From: Eimeria necatrix
Taxonomy: Eukaryota > Apicomplexa > Conoidasida > Eucoccidiorida > Eimeriidae
Assembly (NCBI RefSeq): GCF_000499385.1
Contig: NW_013654514.1
Location: forward strand, 1-20,922
Length of the DNA stretch: 20,922 bases
Direction of reading: 5' to 3'
The translations under genes were made by a program, and so were the position numbers. A model generated the notes under the pieces. That model saw only the letters and a list, made by a program, of their open reading frames with translations. It was not told the origin of the DNA and did no database searches. Positions 18,901 to 20,922 of the stretch are shown piece after piece (the first letter of the stretch is position 1; the number at the start of each line of letters is the position of its first letter).

Positions 18901-20799
18901 CTGAGAACGTTTAAGGAAATTAATAGGACTGCCAAGAAACATTTGTTTTGATGACCAGATTCTGAGTATAGACGTGCACTTAACAGAATTTGTGTGAATA
19001 GCGTGCTTTCGCGCAGATACGCAGCGGGCATCACTAGGATTTTGTGACAAAACGACTTAGAATTGTTCCTTTTCCTCGCAGATGATATGTCCTGTTTTCG
19101 CAACTCCATGGCCAATACGAGGGCGCTTTCTGAAGCTAGCGCGCACTCCGTGAAGCATCGATCGTTTATTTATTGAGACACGATACGTGTGAATCACAAG
19201 GCCGCATTACGCCTTTTCAGAATGGCGATGTGAAACGGTTAATAGTAAGCACAGCTCCTCATATTTCACAAGTACAACTAAAACAAAACGTCAAATGATG
19301 CTCGTCTGATCAATGTGCACCTGTGTATGTACACCACGTCGTCATAAGAATAAGAGTTTTCACCGTATTTCGCTACGCATGCTGCTGTTGCTGAGAGCCT
19401 TCTAAAGACGTTAAGACATGACTCAAGACGCTTCCAACTGGCTAATCCCCAACAACAGGAACCGAATAGCCTCGTTAACTAGCTGAGCAAGACACACATT
19501 CCGCTATTCTTCCAACAGCAACACATACTCTTCGCAACTATAATGATTTTTCTGAACCGCTACACTGAAAGGCCCGAGAAAATAATTAATACTGCATTGC
19601 AACGGTCGAGAAAAAACACACGCTGTTGCCTATACGCCATCGAAGCTTCACAATGAGTTGGAGAACACACCAGGCGTCACTGCACGCATTGTAGCCAAAC
19701 GTTTTCCGCTGAAACGTGCAACTCGCGTGTCAAGACGAGCGCAGCAACAAACCTGATGGCAACACGTCAATCGTTCACATGACAGGTCCACGAGTGGCGC
19801 GAGCGAAGAACAGCTGGCGTGTGTGGCAGGCCACAGCATGCCCAAAACTGGCAAGGCAGCTTTTGATTCAAGTGACCGCAGGAAATGAAGCTTCCACCCA
19901 ACCGGCAACACCGGTAGAGATGCTTTGTTTTCGACGTGACACCTCCTCCCTGCCAAGCCGTACGTGCACTTGAAAAACCAACAGCTTACTGGTGTAATCG
20001 AAACGCATGGGCACGCACAACAGCCACAACAGCCGCCCATAACTATTCAATATGGGTTCAACAGACTGCTCCTCAGCGCCTCAACATTCGCTTTGCAGCG
20101 TCTTCATTAAGCATGCCGGGTGCTTGGCTCCTAGGCAACGCAATTTGCTCGTCTACGCTCCTGTACGGTACTGCATATTGACGGCACCGGAGCTTTGCTT
20201 GTCAGCAGCTGTGCGCAAAACAGACCCTTCATTCCAGCGCTGCTTCGCATGTGAATGGTCGCCTTTGGTGGTGCGTGATGAAGTCCTTATCTTGGGCGTC
20301 GCATCCCTCACAGTAGTCCCTCAGTTGTGAGCCGGCATTTCACATTTGATGCACGTACTTTCTGCAAATGCAACGTTTGCCCCTCATCCCTGTGGTTTTA
20401 AGCGCAAAACAACAACTGACACTGCATTGTTAACGAAGCGCTTTGCTGGCTAGTCAAGACCAAACCCACAGATTGTTGCTTCCACGCATTTGAGGCTTCA
20501 CAATGAGGTGGAGAACACAACAGGCGTCATTGCACTCATTGCAGCCAGACGGTTTTCGATGAAGCATGCAAATCGCGTGTTCAAACGAGCGCAGACACTC
20601 ACCTGATGGCAATACCTCAATCGTTCACATGACAGGTCCACATATGGCGCGAGCGAAGAACAGCGAGCGTGTGCGGCAGGCCACAGTGGGCCCATAACTG
20701 ACAAGGCAGCTTTTGATTCAAGTGACCACAGGAAAGAAGGCTTCCACCCAACCGACCACACCGGTAGAGACGCTTTGTTTTCGACGTGACACCTACTCC
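362..20799 (-). CDS. Putative collagen-like (Gly-X-Y) gene built from 3-nt single-codon exons; internal part, no start or stop
   Basis: About 40 boxes of the form YAG-NNN-GTRNG lie on the minus strand, in a repeating order A, B2, B1 along the transcript. If YAG ends an intron and GT starts the next, each box holds a 3-nt exon. Box A codons are Gly at every unit where a box was found; B2 codons are mainly Pro, with Val, Lys, Glu and Ile; B1 codons are Pro, Asp, Ala, Val and Lys. This is collagen's Gly-X-Y pattern, and phase-0 exons starting with a whole Gly codon are normal in known fibrillar collagen genes. Those exons are usually 45, 54 or 108 nt, so one codon per exon would be extreme. Introns would be about 270-660 nt, a few up to 985. 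The box array is seen; splicing and product are inferred. It could instead be an old satellite with a conserved binding motif. No domain outside the triplets is visible. Confidence 0.5.
960..1863. other. Long box-free interval, read as an intron
   Basis: No convincing box occurs here. The regular spacing predicts an A box near 1270-1290; the closest sequences there read TGC-AAA-GTAGC (1274-1284) and TTC-GGG-GTGCA (1281-1291) on the minus strand. The latter keeps a Gly codon and GT but lacks the acceptor AG, so I do not call it. Open frames at 1323-1712 (+) and 1017-1256 (-) overlap nothing recognisable. Confidence 0.4.
1864..2648 (-). repeat. Unit 1 of the 1.4-kb three-box repeat (Gly-Val-Pro)
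   Basis: Minus-strand boxes: A at 2637-2647 CAG-GGA-GTAAG (Gly, exon 2642-2644); B2 at 2227-2237 CAG-GTA-GTATG (Val, 2232-2234); B1 at 1864-1874 CAG-CCA-GTACA (Pro, 1869-1871). Introns would be 407 and 360 nt. The B2 box was found only after the spacing of other units predicted it near 2210-2250, which is a useful test of the model. The A acceptor is preceded by AATCCTTCAG, a fair pyrimidine-rich 3' splice end. The 26-bp tandem repeat lies inside the A-B2 intron. Confidence 0.65.
2396..2459. repeat. 26-bp tandem repeat, two perfect copies plus a partial third
   Basis: The 26-nt unit, starting GAATCGGGCAACTG and ending GACACATT, occurs at 2396-2421 and again without change at 2422-2447. A third, diverged start follows at 2448-2459. 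Two perfect copies imply a recent slippage or duplication event, unlike the strongly diverged 1.4-kb units around it. It falls in the presumed intron of unit 1. Confidence 0.95.
3296..4139 (-). repeat. Unit 2 of the three-box repeat (Gly-Pro-Ala)
   Basis: Minus-strand boxes: A at 4128-4138 TAG-GGA-GTAAG (Gly, 4133-4135); B2 at 3693-3703 CAG-CCT-GTAAG (Pro, 3698-3700); B1 at 3296-3306 CAG-GCT-GTATT (Ala, 3301-3303). Introns would be 432 and 394 nt. The A acceptor uses TAG in place of CAG, a change that acceptors tolerate, and it follows ATAACGCATGCTTC, which contains a branch-point-like ATAAC and pyrimidines. B2 also has a good upstream tract (ATGTTATCG). All three boxes have a full GT donor. 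Confidence 0.7.
4140..4653. other. Intron-like interval between units 2 and 3
   Basis: No gene is seen. One box relic may exist at 4387-4397, where the minus strand reads CAG-GAT-ATGAT: an acceptor and an Asp codon as in other B1 boxes, but AT where the donor GT should be. Unit 3 lacks one box, so this could be a decayed or AT-type site, or chance. A CATAC-ATC sequence at 4214-4221 resembles a B1 donor but has no AG. Confidence 0.35.
4654..5084 (-). repeat. Unit 3 of the repeat, incomplete: Gly (or X) box and Val box
   Basis: Minus-strand boxes: 5072-5082 TAG-GGT-GTAAG (Gly, 5077-5079) and 4654-4664 CAG-GTG-GTACG (Val, 4659-4661). By spacing they fit B2 and B1, and the expected A box near 5490 is missing. 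By codon, GGT could itself be the Gly of this triplet. As found, the exons give Gly-Val then Gly of unit 2, a one-residue Gly-X-Gly imperfection of the kind known in non-fibrillar collagens. The intron upstream of 5077 would be 983 nt. B1 was found at the position predicted from unit 2 and keeps the downstream match to CTG--TGCC/CACGCC seen in other B1 boxes. Confidence 0.5.
5085..6057. other. Long box-free interval; expected A box of unit 3 absent
   Basis: Spacing predicts a Gly box near 5470-5520. The minus strand there has TTCAGTAAT (about 5494-5502), which looks like an A box with the GGA triplet deleted, but it holds no exon. A second weak candidate at 5392-5400 has only one base between CAG and GTATT. 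Open frames at 5520-5780 (+) and 5751-5933 (-) are not recognisable proteins. Confidence 0.4.
6058..6836 (-). repeat. Unit 4 of the three-box repeat (Gly-Pro-Pro)
   Basis: Minus-strand boxes: A at 6825-6835 TAG-GGA-GTGTG (Gly, 6830-6832); B2 at 6402-6412 CAG-CCC-GTAAG (Pro, 6407-6409); B1 at 6058-6068 CAG-CCA-GTGCG (Pro, 6063-6065). Introns would be 420 and 341 nt. B2 continues as GTAAGT, the full donor consensus, and uses CCC where most units have CCT, a synonymous change. The A and B1 donors carry G at position +3, which donors allow. A 20-bp tandem repeat lies between B1 and B2. Confidence 0.65.
6322..6361. repeat. 20-bp tandem duplication
   Basis: The sequence TGCCATATTAATTTGCAATA at 6322-6341 is followed directly by a copy at 6342-6361 that matches at 18 of 20 positions. 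It is AT-rich and lies in the presumed B2-B1 intron of unit 4. It appears to be local slippage with no coding role. Confidence 0.9.
7368..8213 (-). repeat. Unit 5 of the three-box repeat (Gly-Pro-Pro)
   Basis: Minus-strand boxes: A at 8202-8212 CAG-GGA-GTAAG (Gly, 8207-8209); B2 at 7753-7763 CAG-CCT-GTAGG (Pro, 7758-7760); B1 at 7368-7378 CAG-CCA-GTATG (Pro, 7373-7375). Introns would be 446 and 382 nt. B1 shows the full extended B1 context: GGCGTG before CAG and TGG after GTATG. Upstream of A on the minus strand is TATTAATAAACGTTCAG, with a branch-point-like TTAAT. About 80-100 nt to the right, the plus-strand sequence CAGCCATTGCGAAAA is shared with unit 9, showing common descent of the flanking intron. 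Confidence 0.75.
8779..9643 (-). repeat. Unit 6 of the three-box repeat (Gly-?-Pro; X box weak)
   Basis: Minus-strand boxes: A at 9632-9642 GAG-GGA-GTACG (Gly, 9637-9639) and B1 at 8779-8789 CAG-CCT-GTATG (Pro, 8784-8786) with full GGCGTG context. The A acceptor is GAG, which is rarely used. Two X-position candidates occur in the right place, both with a donor but no AG: 9176-9186 TGC-GAA-GTAAG (Glu) and 9226-9236 ATT-CCA-GTATG (Pro). I prefer the first by spacing (B1 to B2 397, B2 to A 456), but neither would be a standard acceptor. Confidence 0.5.
10278..11115 (-). repeat. Unit 7 of the three-box repeat (Gly-Pro-Asp)
   Basis: Minus-strand boxes: A at 11104-11114 CAG-GGA-GTACG (Gly, 11109-11111); B2 at 10670-10680 CAG-CCT-GTGTG (Pro, 10675-10677); B1 at 10278-10288 CAG-GAT-GTATG (Asp, 10283-10285). 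Introns would be 431 and 389 nt. Acceptor contexts are good: AATTCCCAG for A and AATTTCTTGCAG for B2. Upstream of the B1 acceptor the minus strand has no AG for about 70 nt, the AG-free zone expected before a real 3' splice site. This makes a longer exon ending at the same donor hard to build here. Confidence 0.75.
10902..10929. repeat. 14-bp tandem repeat, two copies
   Basis: ACAGCTGTTTGTGT at 10902-10915 is followed directly by a copy at 10916-10929 with one mismatch. It lies in the presumed A-B2 intron of unit 7 and inside a 158-codon + strand open frame (10511-10987) that I do not call as a gene. Confidence 0.85.
11749..12453 (-). repeat. Unit 8 of the three-box repeat (Gly-Pro-Lys, or Gly-Pro-Asp)
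   Basis: Minus-strand boxes: A at 12443-12453 TAG-GGG-GTGAG (Gly, 12448-12450); B2 at 12021-12031 TAG-CCT-GTAAG (Pro, 12026-12028); B1 at 11749-11759 CAG-AAA-GTATG (Lys, 11754-11756). An alternative B1 at 11645-11655 reads AAG-GAT-GTCAG (Asp) and has better spacing but weaker splice ends. Box A is informative: against the consensus it has CAG to TAG, GGA to GGG and GTAAG to GTGAG, all changes that keep splicing and Gly, and it reads TTTTAG before and GTGAGT after. B2 follows CTCTCTTATAG, a strong pyrimidine-rich acceptor. Confidence 0.65.
12989..13819 (-). repeat. Unit 9 of the three-box repeat (Gly-Pro-Asp)
   Basis: Minus-strand boxes: A at 13808-13818 CAG-GGA-GTAGG (Gly, 13813-13815); B2 at 13369-13379 CAG-CCT-GTAAG (Pro, 13374-13376); B1 at 12989-12999 CAG-GAT-GTATG (Asp, 12994-12996). 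Introns would be 436 and 377 nt. B2 reads TTGTTTCGTACAG before and GTAAGTG after, a textbook acceptor and donor. B1 is preceded by CTAATACGTCTGTGTTGCG, a CTAAT branch-point-like motif followed by pyrimidines. The reading frame through the A box is closed just upstream by a TGA, which argues against a longer exon ending there in that frame. Confidence 0.78.
14228..15231 (-). repeat. Unit 10 of the three-box repeat (Gly-Pro-Pro), stretched by a duplication
   Basis: Minus-strand boxes: A at 15220-15230 CAG-GGA-GTAAG (Gly, 15225-15227); B2 at 14630-14640 CAG-CCA-GTGTG (Pro, 14635-14637); B1 at 14228-14238 CAG-CCT-GTATG (Pro, 14233-14235). The A-B2 intron is 587 nt because a segment around A has been duplicated with an offset of about 225 bp. 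Removing it gives about 365 nt, close to other units. B1 is preceded on the minus strand by GACATTTCTTTTTTGGCGTG, a strong polypyrimidine tract immediately before the CAG. Confidence 0.75.
14996..15421. repeat. Direct duplication around the unit 10 A box, about 225-bp offset; one box copy lost
   Basis: Sequence at about 14996-15200 matches about 15218-15421 with small gaps. Shared blocks include ATTGTTTTC (15014 and 15238), GCACGAAGCCTG (15049 and 15274) and GCCGACG-GC-GATCTG (15165 and 15391). By eye, identity is roughly two thirds. The right copy keeps the intact A box CAG-GGA-GTAAG. In the left copy the same place (about 14998-15010) reads TTCAGTGAGCC on the minus strand, so the GGA triplet is gone. 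A 176-codon + strand open frame (14655-15185) overlaps the left copy and is probably chance. Confidence 0.85.
15862..16696 (-). repeat. Unit 11 of the three-box repeat (Gly-Pro-?; Y box uncertain, perhaps Arg)
   Basis: Minus-strand boxes: A at 16685-16695 CAG-GGA-GTAAG (Gly, 16690-16692), continuing as GTAAGT; B2 at 16272-16282 CAG-CCT-GTAAG (Pro, 16277-16279) after GGTGATTTTCTACAG, a strong acceptor. The B1 position is unclear. The best candidate is 15862-15872 AAG-AGA-GTAGG (Arg, 15867-15869), with an AAG acceptor and spacing of 410 to B2. Another at 15845-15855 has a GTATG donor but no AG. Gly-Pro-Arg would be a common collagen triplet, but I would not rely on it. Confidence 0.6.
17229..17605 (-). 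repeat. Unit 12 of the repeat, Gly box not found (?-Ile/Val-Pro)
   Basis: Minus-strand boxes: B1 at 17229-17239 CAG-CCA-GTATG (Pro, 17234-17236) and B2 at 17595-17605 CAG-ATA-GTGCA (Ile, 17600-17602). A competing B2 at 17562-17572 reads AAG-GTC-GTATG (Val) and is followed by TGG as in B1 boxes. The expected A box should lie near 17965-18050. The closest sequence, on the minus strand at 17990-18000, is AAG-GGA-CCGCT: Gly codon and AG kept, donor GT changed. So either the Gly exon is lost here or I have missed it. Confidence 0.45.
17606..18373. other. Box-free interval between units 12 and 13
   Basis: I see no gene and no intact box. The possible decayed Gly box of unit 12 lies at 17990-18000. 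A donor-like CGAGGTGAGCC occurs on the minus strand near 17930-17942 but lacks a matching acceptor three bases upstream. A 76-codon minus open frame at 18153-18383 is not recognisable. Confidence 0.4.
18374..19153 (-). repeat. Unit 13 of the repeat, degraded (Gly-Pro-Asp, acceptor AG missing in all boxes)
   Basis: Three box-like sequences sit at the expected spacing: A at 19142-19152 CAC-GGA-GTGCG (Gly, 19147-19149), B2 at 18737-18747 ATG-CCT-GTATT (Pro, 18742-18744), B1 at 18374-18384 TTT-GAT-GTATG (Asp, 18379-18381). Codons and GT donors are kept, and A is preceded by GCTT as in other units, but none has the acceptor AG. If splicing is real, this unit is probably dead or uses other sites. 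It could also be a false match guided by spacing, so confidence is low. Confidence 0.35.
19154..19639. other. Interval between unit 13 and the right-end duplication
   Basis: No gene is recognised. One donor-like sequence occurs at 19524-19534 on the minus strand (CGA-AGA-GTATG), 418 bases left of the duplicated A box at 19942, which is the usual B2-A spacing. It lacks the acceptor AG and may be the relic of a B2 box copied or shifted with the duplication. Confidence 0.35.
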
Positions 20800-20815
20800 C
20801 TGCCAAACCATGCAT
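19640..20815. repeat. Direct repeat pair, 850-bp offset, about 86% identical, carrying a duplicated A box
   Basis: Segment 19640-19965 matches 20490-20815 with a constant 850-base offset and no indel that I could find. I counted about 45 mismatches over about 315 bases. Each copy carries an A box: the right copy reads CAG-GGA-GTAGG (20792-20802), the left CAG-GGA-GGAGG (19942-19952), so the left has lost the donor GT. Both copies hold an open minus-strand frame of more than 100 codons, but about 20% of its amino acids differ for 14% base change, which looks neutral and not protein-constrained. This is the youngest large duplication in the window. Confidence 0.9.
19985..20803 (-). repeat. Unit 14 of the three-box repeat (Gly-Lys-Pro)
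   Basis: Minus-strand boxes: A at 20792-20802 CAG-GGA-GTAGG (Gly, 20797-20799); B2 at 20354-20364 CAG-AAA-GTACG (Lys, 20359-20361); B1 at 19985-19995 ACA-CCA-GTAAG (Pro, 19990-19992). Introns would be 435 and 366 nt, typical of the series. B1 looks like CAG-CCA-GTAAG with the G of the acceptor deleted, so its splicing is doubtful. The left-hand A box copy at 19942 lies only 43 bases further along and has lost its donor. Confidence 0.55.
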
Positions 20816-20922
20816 GCTCGAAATAACGAACTGATCTGATTTTTAGCTGCTCATCACGGCAGGGCCTGTAGGGTACGATTATATGAATGCGCGCATGGGG
20901 AATTACGCAAAAGGCTTTTCGC

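Noticed and set aside
1864..20803. Classical satellite or protein-binding boxes (centromere-box style) with no RNA role
   Set aside because: Not excluded. It does not predict a fixed AG and GT around a variable triplet, Gly-only centres in one box type, one-strand orientation, or tolerated changes such as GTGAG and TAG.
19648..20815. Two related minus-strand open frames (19648-20040 and 20498-20815) as a duplicated gene
   Set aside because: They are similar because the DNA is duplicated. Amino-acid change is high for the base change, with no sign of purifying selection, and the sequence has no known domain.
1..20922. tRNA, rRNA, CRISPR, transposon or bacterial operon content
   Set aside because: No cloverleaf with A and B boxes, no rRNA-like blocks, no spaced identical repeats, no transposase or reverse transcriptase motifs, and no closely packed long frames were seen on reading both strands.

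Overview
This is eukaryotic, almost entirely non-protein-like DNA. A hand count of six sampled 60-nt lines gives A 33%, C 24%, G 19%, T 24%, so about 43% GC. The longest open frame is 176 codons and none resembles a known protein. I found no tRNA, rRNA, transposon, CRISPR array or bacterial-type operon. The + strand has more A than T and more C than G, so the minus strand is T/G-rich. That is what introns of a minus-strand gene often look like. I cannot name the species.

The notable content is a hidden, very regular series of short boxes read on the minus strand. Each is YAG-NNN-GTRNG: a splice-acceptor end, exactly three bases, then a splice-donor start. Scanning by eye for the strict form YAG-NNN-GTAWG, I found 19 minus-strand copies (about 1.5 expected from base composition) and two plus-strand copies. 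All 19 minus-strand copies belong to one ordered series of three box types, here called B1, B2 and A in + strand order. The series repeats about every 1.4 kb across roughly 1.8-20.8 kb. Looser boxes (for example TAG-GGG-GTGAG at 12443) were then found where the period predicted them.

Read in transcript order (right to left) as phase-0, single-codon exons, box A encodes Gly wherever a box is found (GGA, once GGG). B2 is mostly Pro (CCT, CCC, CCA; also Val, Lys, Ile/Val, Glu). B1 is Pro, Asp, Ala, Lys, Val or perhaps Arg. That is the Gly-X-Y rule of collagen. My working model is an internal part of a collagen-like gene on the minus strand in which each residue of each Gly-X-Y triplet lies on its own 3-nt exon, separated by introns of about 270-660 nt (a few of 780-990). 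Each 1.4-kb repeat unit would then encode one triplet. The box array is seen directly; the splicing and collagen reading are inference.

Layout: a leftmost Gly and X candidate with longer spacing (357-959); units 1-12 (1864-17605), mostly clear, with gaps in units 3 and 12; a degraded unit 13 (18374-19153) whose boxes keep GT but lose the AG; unit 14 (19985-20803). Two local duplications (about 225-bp offset near 15.0-15.4 kb and 850-bp offset at 19.64-20.82 kb) each copied an A box, and in each case only one copy still has an intact box. The remaining sequence reads as introns with a few small tandem repeats. Neither end of the gene is in the window.
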